Positions 37,632-45,303 of a stretch of DNA of 64,000 nucleotides are shown here, one piece after another; position 1 is the stretch's first letter, and each line of letters begins with the position of its first letter. The DNA is from Chitinophaga terrae (ex Kim and Jung 2007) (GTDB lineage: Bacteria > Bacteroidota > Bacteroidia > Chitinophagales > Chitinophagaceae), in contig NZ_FNRL01000005.1 in assembly GCF_900107795.1 (NCBI RefSeq), positions 125,821 to 189,820 on the forward strand, read 5' to 3'. The notes under the pieces are model-generated. The model ran no database searches and was not told the DNA's origin. It saw only the letters and a program-made list of their open reading frames with translations. A program made the position numbers and the translations under genes.

Positions 37632-38321
37632 TTAGTTTTGAACAGATTTAGTATCGATAACAATACCAGGACTCATAGTGCTTGCCATAGACAAACCTTT
37701 GAGGTAAGTACCTTTAGCAGTAGATGGTTTCAGCTTGATGATAGCATTGATCAGTTCCAGAGAGTTCTGCTCAATTTTATCAGCAGCGAAAGATACACGA
37801 CCGATAGAAGCGTGGATGATACCAGCTTTATCTACCTTGAAAGTGATCTTACCACCTTTAACCTCAGTTACCGCAGCTGCAACGTCGTTTGTAACAGTAC
37901 CGGTCTTAGGGTTAGGCATCAGGTTACGAGGACCTAAGATCTTACCCAGTTTACCAATTTTCGGCATTACAGCAGGAGTAGCTACGATTACGTCTACTTC
38001 AGTCCAGCCAGCTTCGATCTTCTGGATAAATTCATCCAAACCAACGAAGTCAGCACCTGCTTCTTTTGCAGCAGCTTCTTTATCAGGGGTGCAAAGCACT
38101 AAAACCCTTTTAGTTTTACCAGTACCGTGAGGAAGCGTTACGGAACCACGGATAGCCTGGTCTGCTTTCTTAGGATCAACGCCTAAGCGGATATGTAAAT
38201 CGACAGAGCTGTCGAATTTCGTACAGTTAATATCTTTAACCAAAGTAGACGCCTCTTTCAAGCTGTAAGACTTGTTTTTGTCCACCTTAGCGTCAGCTAC
38301 TTTTCTCTTTTTAGTTGCCAT
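37632..38321 (-). CDS. rplA: 50S ribosomal protein uL1
   Basis: This 229-residue L1-stalk protein contains the signature [24 protein letters not shown] and [23 protein letters not shown] use the ATG at 38319-38321; an in-frame TTG two codons earlier is unlikely to be the start. The gene follows rplK by 46 bp in the same operon. The protein also represses its own operon in other bacteria. Confidence 0.98.
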   Translation of the reverse strand: MATKKRKVADAKVDKNKSYSLKEASTLVKDINCTKFDSSVDLHIRLGVDPKKADQAIRGSVTLPHGTGKTKRVLVLCTPDKEAAAKEAGADFVGLDEFIQKIEAGWTEVDVIVATPAVMPKIGKLGKILGPRNLMPNPKTGTVTNDVAAAVTEVKGGKITFKVDKAGIIHASIGRVSFAADKIEQNSLELINAIIKLKPSTAKGTYLKGLSMASTMSPGIVIDTKSVQN

Positions 38322-38367
38322 TTTCAAAATGATTTTTAAGATCCTGCCTCAACAGGGTGAAACAAAA

Positions 38368-38811
38368 TTAGTTTTCCCAAGGAGCTTTACCTTCTACAGT
38401 AAGACCCATGCTACGTGCAGTACCTGCAACCATGCTCATCGCACTTTTCAGAGTGAAGCAGTTCAGATCAGGCATCTTATCCTGTGCAATTGCTTCAACC
38501 TGAGCCCAGGTTACTTTACCAACCTTGTTACGGTTAGGCTCTTTAGAACCACTTTGAACTTTAGCAGCTTCCAACAGCTGTACAGGAGCCGGAGGAGTCT
38601 TGATTACGAAGTCGAAAGATTTGTCAGTGTAAACAGTCAGCAACACAGGCAATACTTTACCCATTTTATCCTGGGTACGGGCATTGAACTGTTTGCAGAA
38701 CTCCATGATGTTCACACCTTTGGAACCCAGCGCGGGACCAATTGGAGGTGCAGGATTGGCCTGGCCGCCTTTCACCTGCAATTTCACGTACGTTGCGATC
38801 TCTTTTGCCAT
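38368..38811 (-). CDS. rplK: 50S ribosomal protein uL11
   Basis: This 147-residue protein has the signature [21 protein letters not shown] at the N-terminus and the rRNA-binding C-terminal domain ([36 protein letters not shown]). It is the first gene of the rplKAJL-rpoBC unit here. In most bacteria nusG lies directly upstream, but here two transglutaminase-like genes intervene and rplK has its own promoter at 38900-38931. Confidence 0.99.
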   Translation of the reverse strand: MAKEIATYVKLQVKGGQANPAPPIGPALGSKGVNIMEFCKQFNARTQDKMGKVLPVLLTVYTDKSFDFVIKTPPAPVQLLEAAKVQSGSKEPNRNKVGKVTWAQVEAIAQDKMPDLNCFTLKSAMSMVAGTARSMGLTVEGKAPWEN

Positions 38812-38899
38812 GTTTATTGATTTATTTTGGTTTAACGCTCCCTACAACGTAGAAAGCTCCCAAAGCTAAAAGGACTAAAAAAACCTTTTAAAGGGGATG

Positions 38900-38931
38900 C
38901 AAAGGTATATATTAATGTGAATTTGTCCAAA
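38900..38931 (-). promoter_or_regulatory. Promoter of the rplK operon
   Basis: On the minus strand, TTTG (38928-38931), 20 nt, then TACCTTTG (38900-38907), 89 nt upstream of the rplK start. A second TACCTTTG box (39027-39034) lies further upstream without a matching -33 box. The promoter shows that the ribosomal operon is transcribed independently of nusG and the inserted genes. Confidence 0.75.
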
Positions 38932-39038
38932 ACTATTTGATTTTGGGCATCCTTTTTGCGTAGAAAAGGGATTTTTTTACAAAACTATTGCATTTCACAG
39001 AAAAATTTCTTACCATTGGAAGTCTGCAAAGGTACAAA

Positions 39039-40205
39039 TTATTCAGAAAATAATTGCTTCCGTTTCCCCCTCTCCGTCTTTATATACTTTCCAACAAATA
39101 ACTGCTCCGTCTTTACCCTGCTTTCCAGTTCCGCCACCGCATCATGCAACTCCGAAGCATTTGCCCGGACGGCTTCCACCTGCAGCAATCCCGTCAACGA
39201 TTTCATCACGCCACCCAACCGGGCAGACACCCCGTCGATCATCCGGCGCAACGACAGATCATTCATCTCCGGCGTAAACTGCCTGTTCTTGAAATTCACA
39301 TATTCATTGAACAACCTCACCACCTCCCTATAGCTGCGGTTCACTTCGTTAAATTCATCTACGCTCCTGTTATGCCGCTCTATCTCCTCGTTCGACGCCA
39401 GCACACTGATCGTCTGGTCCATCCACTCCAGTTCACTCATTATAAAAGGGTTCGCAGGCCCCCCAAATTGCCTGATCCTGGCTGCTGCCGCCTGCAAGCG
39501 CTGCAACCGGCTCTGTTTGGCCCAAACCCTGATACTGTCGTTATACGCAAAGGCAGGTCTCTTCGCCGCTGCCGCTATTCCCTGCGGAGTTAATTCGTCA
39601 TGCCTGAGTGGATGTGCCGAAAACTGCCACATCGGGTCATAAGGCATATGGGTTTTAACAGCCATCTGCGGCGGCGCCTGGAACCATTTCCAGTTCGTAC
39701 GCTGTACAAACTTCCCGTTATCCACATACCCCGCGCCCCAGGTGGGATCTACGATCGTCCACTGACCTCCTTCTTTTACTGCAACCCAATCATGGGAACC
39801 ATTAGGGATCATCAGCTCATTCTGCAAGGCATATCCTGTTACTACAACAGCATTGATTCCACCGGCCCGGCAAACCAGGGTATACAAGACCGCATAATCA
39901 GTATACAGTCCCACCTTCGTAGCGAGAGTGCGCGATACTGCCGCCGCCGTATCGCGGTAACTGTTCAGCCGGTTCATGTTGGCAGCGTCATAAGCGATAT
40001 TTGTTGCCATCCAGTTAAATAAGGCCCGCTGAAAGGCCACACTTCCTGCAGTATGTGTTTTCAGCCACCGGGCCATGGCCTCGGGGGAGGTAGTTTCACT
40101 GGCAGGGATCTGCGGCATGGCTACTGCCGCAGGTTTAGCTTTCACCTGGGCGCTTGCCTGGCCGCCCAGCAATACTCCAATCAATACAGCCAACAACTGT
40201 TTCAT
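39039..40205 (-). CDS. Exported transglutaminase-like protein lacking the catalytic cysteine
   Basis: From the ATG at 40203-40205 (388 aa) the protein starts with a clean signal peptide (MKQLLAVLIGVLLGGQASAQ). A transglutaminase-like core covers about 40-165. The triad His (SHDW, H138) and Asp (VDPTWG, D153) are conserved, but the Cys position is Tyr (GLYTDYAVL, Y101), where the neighbouring paralogue has VCQGYA. It is therefore probably not an active thiol enzyme. The C-terminal half (about 230-388) is helical, likely coiled-coil. It is a tandem paralogue of 40296-41453 and is inserted between nusG and rplK. A binding or regulatory partner role is an inference. Confidence 0.8.
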   Translation of the reverse strand: MKQLLAVLIGVLLGGQASAQVKAKPAAVAMPQIPASETTSPEAMARWLKTHTAGSVAFQRALFNWMATNIAYDAANMNRLNSYRDTAAAVSRTLATKVGLYTDYAVLYTLVCRAGGINAVVVTGYALQNELMIPNGSHDWVAVKEGGQWTIVDPTWGAGYVDNGKFVQRTNWKWFQAPPQMAVKTHMPYDPMWQFSAHPLRHDELTPQGIAAAAKRPAFAYNDSIRVWAKQSRLQRLQAAAARIRQFGGPANPFIMSELEWMDQTISVLASNEEIERHNRSVDEFNEVNRSYREVVRLFNEYVNFKNRQFTPEMNDLSLRRMIDGVSARLGGVMKSLTGLLQVEAVRANASELHDAVAELESRVKTEQLFVGKYIKTERGKRKQLFSE

Positions 40206-40295
40206 AAAAACCAAAGATATAGGGGGAATGACTCTATGCGGGCTCCCCGCCCGATCGACTAAAATAAAAAATTCAAATCATTTATACTATAGCTG

Positions 40296-41453
40296 CTATC
40301 GTCCAAACTTGTAAAACAAGGTTTTCCTGAACAGTTTACCTGTTTTGATATATCTGTCCACAAACGCCTGCTCTTCCGCTACTTTCTTCCTGAGCCCATT
40401 TTCCGCCGCTTTCAGTTCTCCAATATTTGTAGCGATATTGTTATCACTTGGTACAATTTCATTTAATTGTTTATCAATATCCGATAAGCGGCTATACATT
40501 TCATCCACCCAGGCCCTGATATCGTTGTCGGGTTTGGAAGGAGAAAACAGCTTGTTTTTGAATTCCACATATTCGTTGTAGGAGCCAACCACTTCATTGA
40601 AACGGCTGCTTAGACTGTTAATCCTGGAGGCTTGCCGGTTATGTTCATCTACCAACATATTTTGCCTTCCTACACTAACGATGTTTCTTAAGTTCTGCAA
40701 TTCCGCTCCGATCAGCTGGTTGGTAACACCAAACCTGGCAATCCTGGCAGCGGCGTTATCCGCTTTGTCGACGGTCGACAGCCGGTTAAACCAGGCGAGC
40801 GTATCTCCATAGGCGAACTGTCTTTTTTCGGTTTTCCCGTTCAGGATCTCTGGATGTGTATAGGGGTTATCCAGGAACTGGAAAAGCGGATCGAAGGGCA
40901 CATGATGTTTGATGAACTGCTCCGGCGCCACCAGGAAGTAATTCCAGTTCAGGCGTTTGGTATAATGACCGTTGATAACGGCTCCGCTACCCCAGGTAGG
41001 GTCGACCAGCCGCCACTGGTTATCAGTAAATACGGCAACCCATGCATGACTGCTGTTATCCAGTTTGTTTTGGGAGAAGGTATAACCGGTCACGAGTTGG
41101 GCAGGAATATGGGCCTGCCTGGCCACTTCCATAAAGAGGGATGCATATCCCTGGCAAACGGCTACATGAGTTTTAAGCGTTTTGTTGACGGCATCGGCGG
41201 TGTCTTTATAATAATCCGGCAGGTAGGTGTTTACCATATCATAGCGGATATTTTCGGCCATCCAGCCGTAGAGCGACTGCAGTATTTGCCGTTGGTTGCC
41301 CTGGTGGTGTTGTTGCAACCAGTTGGCCATAGAGGTTACGGAGCTGGCGGCAGCGGCGGGAATGGTATCGAATTGGGTTGTAGCGGCCGTTTGCCGGGCA
41401 TTGCCCAGGGCAAGGTAAAGGAAGCAGGTAACGGTTAGGAATATACGTTTCAT
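40296..41453 (-). CDS. Exported transglutaminase-like protease/transamidase with intact triad
   Basis: I start it at ATG 41451-41453 (385 aa), giving a signal peptide (MKRIFLTVTCFLYLALGNA). The longer frame begins inside the nusG terminator. The core has AVCQGYASLF (C100), SSHAWVAV (H136) and LVDPTWGSG (D151), a complete Cys-His-Asp triad of the transglutaminase/cytokinesis (CYK3-like) type. Such bacterial proteins may cleave or cross-link envelope peptides. The C-terminal helical half (about 225-385) resembles that of its neighbour 39039-40205, including the end R-Y-I-K-T. The pair therefore arose by duplication. It lies just behind a strong terminator of nusG, so it needs its own promoter. 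Confidence 0.85.
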   Translation of the reverse strand: MKRIFLTVTCFLYLALGNARQTAATTQFDTIPAAAASSVTSMANWLQQHHQGNQRQILQSLYGWMAENIRYDMVNTYLPDYYKDTADAVNKTLKTHVAVCQGYASLFMEVARQAHIPAQLVTGYTFSQNKLDNSSHAWVAVFTDNQWRLVDPTWGSGAVINGHYTKRLNWNYFLVAPEQFIKHHVPFDPLFQFLDNPYTHPEILNGKTEKRQFAYGDTLAWFNRLSTVDKADNAAARIARFGVTNQLIGAELQNLRNIVSVGRQNMLVDEHNRQASRINSLSSRFNEVVGSYNEYVEFKNKLFSPSKPDNDIRAWVDEMYSRLSDIDKQLNEIVPSDNNIATNIGELKAAENGLRKKVAEEQAFVDRYIKTGKLFRKTLFYKFGR

Positions 41454-41465
41454 AAATGGTACAAA

Positions 41466-41497
41466 TAAAAAACCGCCTCTACGGAGTAGAGACGGTT
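41466..41497 (-). terminator. Intrinsic terminator after nusG
   Basis: AACCGCCTCTAC (41471-41482) pairs with GTAGAGACGGTT (41486-41497) with one mismatch. On the minus strand TTTTTT follows. It separates the secE-nusG transcript from the inserted transglutaminase-like genes. Confidence 0.85.
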
Positions 41498-41517
41498 TCA
41501 ATAATATTCAGATCGGT

Positions 41518-42084
41518 TTAAGCTAATTTTTCTACCTGCATGAAGTTGAGTTCTACAGGGGTAGCGCGTCCGAAGATCTTTACAGTTACTTTCAGTTTCT
41601 TTTTATCTTCGATCACTTCTTCGATCACTCCGTTAAAGTCGTTGAATGGTCCGTCGATGATCTTGATAGTTTCGCCTACGATGAATGGTTCGCTCATTGT
41701 GAGGCCCTGATCGCTGAGTTCATCTACTTTACCGAGCATTTTATTTACTTCGGCTTTACGGAGGGCGATAGGTTTTTCTTTTCCTAAGAAATGAATAACA
41801 CCGGATACGTTACGGATAGCCTGGATCACTTCATCCGTCATTTTGCCATCCACAGCCTCTATCATTACATACCCAGGGTAGAAGTTTTTTTCGCGCATTA
41901 CTTTTTTACCAGCTTGCACTTTATAAACTTTCTCTACCGGGAGGAAGATTTGGGTGATGACGTTACCCCAGTCGGAGCGGCGTACCTCAATATCCAGGTA
42001 TTCTTTCACTTTCTTTTCCTTGCCACTAACAACGCGGAGTACATACCACTTTGTTTCCTGGGCAGGAATATTGGCTGCATCCAT
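41518..42084 (-). CDS. nusG: Transcription termination/antitermination factor NusG
   Basis: This 188-residue protein has an N-terminal NGN domain ([20 protein letters not shown] to about 120; YPGYVMIEA) that binds the RNA polymerase clamp. The C-terminal KOW domain ([21 protein letters not shown]) contacts ribosomal protein S10 or Rho. The gene starts 4 bp after secE stops, the classical arrangement. It ends in a strong terminator, so it is not co-transcribed with rplK here. Confidence 0.98.
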   Translation of the reverse strand: MDAANIPAQETKWYVLRVVSGKEKKVKEYLDIEVRRSDWGNVITQIFLPVEKVYKVQAGKKVMREKNFYPGYVMIEAVDGKMTDEVIQAIRNVSGVIHFLGKEKPIALRKAEVNKMLGKVDELSDQGLTMSEPFIVGETIKIIDGPFNDFNGVIEEVIEDKKKLKVTVKIFGRATPVELNFMQVEKLA

Positions 42085-42088
42085 TTAT

Positions 42089-42286
42089 TTATTTTTTGAA
42101 AATTTCGTAATAGTGAGTTAACACAAAATTGGAAGCTGCATCCATACCCCATACCATAGCAGTAACGAATATAGTAGCGATCAATACGATCATGGTAGAG
42201 GATTGGAGCTCTTGCCAGGTAGGCCAAGACACTTTATAAACCAATTCATGATAAGACTCGCGGAAATAATTTCTGATCTTATTCAT
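42089..42286 (-). CDS. secE: Preprotein translocase subunit SecE
   Basis: This 65-residue protein has one transmembrane helix (STMIVLIATIFVTAMVWGMDAASNF) preceded by the amphipathic SecE signature (YHELVYKVSWPTWQELQ). It stabilises SecY in the Sec translocon. The length is typical of the short single-helix SecE proteins. It is co-transcribed with nusG. Confidence 0.97.
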   Translation of the reverse strand: MNKIRNYFRESYHELVYKVSWPTWQELQSSTMIVLIATIFVTAMVWGMDAASNFVLTHYYEIFKK

Positions 42287-42397
42287 TATATAAAGTTAAC
42301 TAATTAAGGTCAATTGATTTAAAGCCTAAAAATGGTTGGATTGTCATATTTTGAATAACAACAATTCAACCATTTAAGTCTTTTTTTATTAAGTCTG

Positions 42398-42468
42398 CAC
42401 GGGTACTAGGATTCGAACCCAGATCAAAGGTTTTGGAGACCCGTATGCTACCGTTGCACCATACCCGT
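42398..42468 (-). tRNA. tRNA-Trp (anticodon CCA)
   Basis: The 71-nt cloverleaf has acceptor ACGGGTA/TACCCGT, an anticodon loop CTCCAAA with anticodon CCA, and T-arm CTGGG-TTCGAAT-CCTAG. It lies between tuf and secE, the usual Bacteroidota order. The discriminator base is G and CCA is not encoded. Confidence 0.95.
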
Positions 42469-42473
42469 ATAAG

Positions 42474-42549
42474 AAGCCATTAGCTTAGCTTTCAGGCATC
42501 AACAAATATAATAATAAAAGTTGATTTTAGTAGCCAAAGCTAATGGCTT
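42474..42549 (-). promoter_or_regulatory. Two-stem RNA structure between tuf and tRNA-Trp
   Basis: AAGCCATTAGCTT (42474-42486) pairs perfectly with AAGCTAATGGCTT (42537-42549). Inside, ATCAAC and GTTGAT form a second stem. The outer stem starts 17 nt past the tuf stop and ends 5 nt before the tRNA. There is no T-run, so an RNase processing site or 3'-end protector for tuf mRNA is more likely than a terminator. Confidence 0.6.
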
Positions 42550-42566
42550 GGAATATTATTCAGTGA

Positions 42567-43754
42567 TTACTTCAGGATTTCAGTAACCTGACCAGCACCT
42601 ACTGTACGACCGCCTTCACGGATCGCGAATTTCAGACCTTTGTCCATCGCGATTGGTTGGATCAGTTTTACAGTCAGTGTTACGTTATCACCAGGCATAA
42701 CCATTTCTACGCCAGCTGGTAATTCAACTTCACCGGTAACGTCAGTAGTACGGAAGTAGAACTGAGGACGGTATTTGTTGAAGAACGGAGTGTGACGACC
42801 ACCTTCTTCTTTGCTCAGTACGTAAACTTCGCATTTGAATTCGGTGTGTGGAGTGATGGTACCAGGTTGGCAGATAACCATACCACGACGGATTTGAGTT
42901 TTCTCAATACCGCGGAGCAACAGACCTGCGTTATCACCTGCTTCACCTTCATCCAGTAATTTTTTGAACATTTCAACGCCAGTACAAGTAGATTTCAGTG
43001 GTTCTTCTTGCAGACCAACGATTTCCACGTTGTCACCTACTTTAATACGACCTCTTTCGATACGACCGGTAGCAACAGTACCACGACCGGTGATAGAGAA
43101 TACGTCTTCAACTGACATCAGGAATGGTTGATCAACTGGACGTGGAGGCAGAGGAATGTAAGTATCAACTGCATCCATCAGTTTTTCGATCTGTTCAACC
43201 CATTTAGCATCGCCAGCCAGCGCGCCGGTAGCAGAACCTTGGATAACAGGAACGTTATCGCCATCGAAACCGTTAGATGATAACAGGTCACGGATTTCGA
43301 TTTCAACCAGTTCTAACAGTTCAGCGTCATCAACCAGGTCAACTTTGTTCATGAACACTACGATACGAGGTACACCTACCTGACGAGCCAGGAGGATGTG
43401 CTCTCTTGTTTGTGGCATAGGACCATCTGTAGCTGCCACCACGAGGATAGCACCGTCCATCTGCGCAGCACCGGTGATCATGTTTTTCACATAGTCAGCG
43501 TGACCAGGACAGTCAACGTGAGCATAGTGACGAGTTGCAGTCTGATACTCTACGTGAGCTGTATTGATAGTAATACCTCTTTCTTTTTCTTCAGGAGCAG
43601 CATCGATCTCATCATAACCTCTCTTCTCTGCCAGACCTTTGTTTGCCAAAATTGTGGTAATGGCAGCAGTCAAAGTAGTTTTACCATGATCCACGTGGCC
43701 GATGGTACCAATGTTTACGTGGGGTTTATCCCGCTTGAAGGTTTCTTTTGCCAT
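42567..43754 (-). CDS. tuf: Elongation factor Tu
   Basis: This 395-residue EF-Tu has G1 GHVDHGKT (near 19-26), G3 [10 protein letters not shown]4 NKVD, and domains II ([13 protein letters not shown]) and III ([24 protein letters not shown]). It delivers aminoacyl-tRNA to the ribosome. The gene is in the operon tRNA-Thr-Tyr-Gly-Thr-tuf-tRNA-Trp-secE-nusG, like E. coli tufB. Its leader carries a tRNA-shaped element 67 nt before the start codon (43822-43908), which may allow feedback by EF-Tu itself. Confidence 0.99.
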   Translation of the reverse strand: MAKETFKRDKPHVNIGTIGHVDHGKTTLTAAITTILANKGLAEKRGYDEIDAAPEEKERGITINTAHVEYQTATRHYAHVDCPGHADYVKNMITGAAQMDGAILVVAATDGPMPQTREHILLARQVGVPRIVVFMNKVDLVDDAELLELVEIEIRDLLSSNGFDGDNVPVIQGSATGALAGDAKWVEQIEKLMDAVDTYIPLPPRPVDQPFLMSVEDVFSITGRGTVATGRIERGRIKVGDNVEIVGLQEEPLKSTCTGVEMFKKLLDEGEAGDNAGLLLRGIEKTQIRRGMVICQPGTITPHTEFKCEVYVLSKEEGGRHTPFFNKYRPQFYFRTTDVTGEVELPAGVEMVMPGDNVTLTVKLIQPIAMDKGLKFAIREGGRTVGAGQVTEILK

Positions 43755-43821
43755 TTTATTTTCTTTTTAGATGGTTTGTAAAGATTGTATTGATAGTTGT
43801 TTTTAACAAAAACGGTTTTAC

Positions 43822-43908
43822 AAACTTGTACCGTTGATGAGAATTGAACTCATGGCCTCCCCTAAATAAAAAAGGGTCGCTCTTCCATTGAGCTACAACG
43901 TTAAGTTT
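43822..43908 (-). promoter_or_regulatory. tRNA-like structure in the tuf leader (candidate EF-Tu autoregulatory element)
   Basis: Bases 43830-43902 fold as a cloverleaf. The acceptor is AACGTTG/CAACGGT (one A/G mismatch), the D-arm GCTC-AATGGAA-GAGC, and the T-arm ATGAG-TTCAATT-CTCAT. The anticodon stem ACCCT/AGGGG (first pair mismatched) closes a 9-nt loop TTTTTATTT instead of 7 nt. The acceptor is extended by six further pairs, AAACTT (43903-43908) with AAGTTT (43822-43827), separated by a 2-nt bulge, so no free tRNA end is formed. The D and T arms resemble the neighbouring tRNA-Thr(GGT). It is probably not a working tRNA. A decayed duplicate is the alternative, but the compensatory extra helix argues against simple decay. 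Confidence 0.65.
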
Positions 43909-43930
43909 AATTTCGGAGTGGGAATTAATA

Positions 43931-43954
43931 AATTCGAATTCCGAAATTCGAATT
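43931..43954. repeat. Tandem palindromes AATTCGAATT
   Basis: AATTCGAATT occurs at 43931-43940 and again at 43945-43954, in the 106-nt spacer between tRNA-Thr(GGT) and the tRNA-like element. Each copy is a perfect palindrome. Role unknown; an RNase processing site or protein-binding site is possible. Confidence 0.5.
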
Positions 43955-44014
43955 TTATGGAGACTGTTGAGGCGATTAAATAGTCACTACAACTCTTCTT
44001 CTAAAAATTCAATG

Positions 44015-44086
<72 letters not shown>

Positions 44087-44113
44087 TTGAAAATTGCATC
44101 AAAAAAAAATACG

Positions 44114-44186
44114 AGCGGGAGACGAGGCTCGAACCCGCGACCTACAGCTTGGAAGGCTGTCGCTCTACCAACTGAGCTACTCCCGC
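44114..44186 (-). tRNA. tRNA-Gly (anticodon TCC)
   Basis: The 73-nt cloverleaf has acceptor GCGGGAG/CTCCCGC and an anticodon loop with TCC, in a stem ACAGC/GCTGT. It is the third tRNA of the tuf operon, equivalent to E. coli glyT. Confidence 0.96.
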
Positions 44187-44372
44187 ATTTTTAATTCACT
44201 AAGCATCCGGAAAACCACCTGGCAACTTTCCACTTAAAGAATTATAGAATATAAAAAAAGAGCTTTTAAGCTGTTGTAACCGAGTATTTTAATCTTATGT
44301 AAGAATTACTCACCTTACATCACAGTTATATTCCGCCTCTGCGAAGGGCAAAAGCGGAACACGCTGTCGAGG

Positions 44373-44454
44373 TGGGCAGGATAGGATTCGAACCTATGAA
44401 GACGTAGTCAGCGGATTTACAGTCCGCCCCATTTGGCCGCTCTGGAACCTGCCC
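44373..44454 (-). tRNA. tRNA-Tyr (anticodon GTA)
   Basis: This 82-nt class II tRNA has a long variable arm, acceptor GGGCAGG/CCTGCCC, and an anticodon loop containing GTA. It is the second tRNA of the tuf operon, equivalent to E. coli tyrU. Confidence 0.96.
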
Positions 44455-44542
44455 TAACATTTTTCTTGATTTCAATTTTTTATACCTGAATTTAAATCGG
44501 AAAATCAATCTAAACCTGACATCAAAAAATCCAAAATCGATG

Positions 44543-44616
44543 AGCCAGCAGAGGGATTCGAACCCCCGACCCACTGATTACAAATCAGTAGCTCTGGCCA
44601 ACTGAGCTATGCTGGC
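44543..44616 (-). tRNA. tRNA-Thr (anticodon TGT)
   Basis: The 74-nt cloverleaf has acceptor GCCAGCA/TGCTGGC and an anticodon loop TTGTAAT, giving anticodon TGT. It is first of the tRNA-tuf operon, equivalent to E. coli thrU. Confidence 0.96.
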
Positions 44617-44668
44617 ATCTTTCAAAAAACATTCTTTCAATTAATAAGTAACTCGTTGAAAGAGAGCG

Positions 44669-44698
44669 CAAAATTAAGAGAATTTTTCAATTCTCAAA
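44669..44698 (-). promoter_or_regulatory. Proximal promoter of the tRNA-tuf operon
   Basis: On the minus strand, TTTG (44695-44698), 18 nt, then TAATTTTG (44669-44676), about 53 nt upstream of tRNA-Thr(TGT). The spacer itself contains an inverted repeat GAGAAT/ATTCTC (44678-44695). Confidence 0.7.
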
Positions 44699-44769
44699 AT
44701 CTTTTTTTCAGTTTCTTACAAATATTTAAAAAATTACCTGCTTCCCCGAAAACGCCCTACCATAAAGAA

Positions 44770-44840
44770 CTTTGCTACCTTTCCCAACCCTCTTTTTGAA
44801 TCGGGATGGCAAAGGTAGCAAAGAGATTAATATTTCCAAA
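44770..44840 (-). promoter_or_regulatory. Distal promoter of the tRNA-tuf operon inside a 13-bp inverted repeat
   Basis: On the minus strand, TTTG (44837-44840), 19 nt, then TACCTTTG (44810-44817), a perfect-spacing promoter. The -7 box is part of AAAGGTAGCAAAG (44811-44823), whose exact inverted copy CTTTGCTACCTTT lies at 44770-44782, so promoter and early transcript could form a hairpin or cruciform. It begins 15 bp after hpf stops and may also act in hpf 3'-end formation. Confidence 0.65.
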
Positions 44841-44854
44841 ATTATTTTAGAAAA

Positions 44855-45154
44855 TTATTGAAATTTCTTCTCCTTCTTTCTTTTTACCTGGTTAACCAAT
44901 GAGTCAAATGCTAGATCAAATGACTCCTCGAAAGATTTCGACTCGTGCTTTACAAATAGATCTTGGCGAGGGATACGTACTCTAATTTCGGCAATCTTAT
45001 CTTTGATTTGATGCGTTATATTATCCAACTTCAGGAAAACATCTACACTCACTATCTTGTCGTAAAAGGTGTTTAGCTTCTGAATCTTTTTGTTCACGTG
45101 ATCTATCAATTTTGAGTCAGCATCAAAATGCACAGTTTGAATTTGTACGTTCAT
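44855..45154 (-). CDS. hpf: Ribosome hibernation promoting factor (short HPF/RaiA)
   Basis: This 99-residue protein consists of a single S30AE domain (NVQIQTVHFDADSKLIDHVNKKIQKLNTFYD; VFLKLDN; EIRVRIPRQDLFVKHES; ESFDLAFDSLVNQVKRKKEKK). The short form lacks the C-terminal dimerisation domain of long HPF. It binds the 30S decoding site to silence ribosomes in stationary phase. It is encoded between xerC and the tRNA-tuf operon. Confidence 0.93.
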   Translation of the reverse strand: MNVQIQTVHFDADSKLIDHVNKKIQKLNTFYDKIVSVDVFLKLDNITHQIKDKIAEIRVRIPRQDLFVKHESKSFEESFDLAFDSLVNQVKRKKEKKFQ

Positions 45155-45303
45155 AGCACTAATTTTTTAAATATTTAACAATCTAGATTCCAGTTAGTAA
45201 ACTGAGGTCATAGGCATTCTCTGTTTAGGTGAGTAAGTCTACTACTAATATAATCACTTTTACTTTGAAATGCGGTTTTATCGCATAATTTTTTGTTAAA
45301 GCG

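Noticed and set aside
43830..43902. Reading the tuf-leader element as a functional tRNA-Lys (TTT)
   Set aside because: The anticodon loop has 9 nt, the first anticodon-stem pair and the second acceptor pair are mismatched, and the acceptor continues into an extra helix, so it should not be charged.
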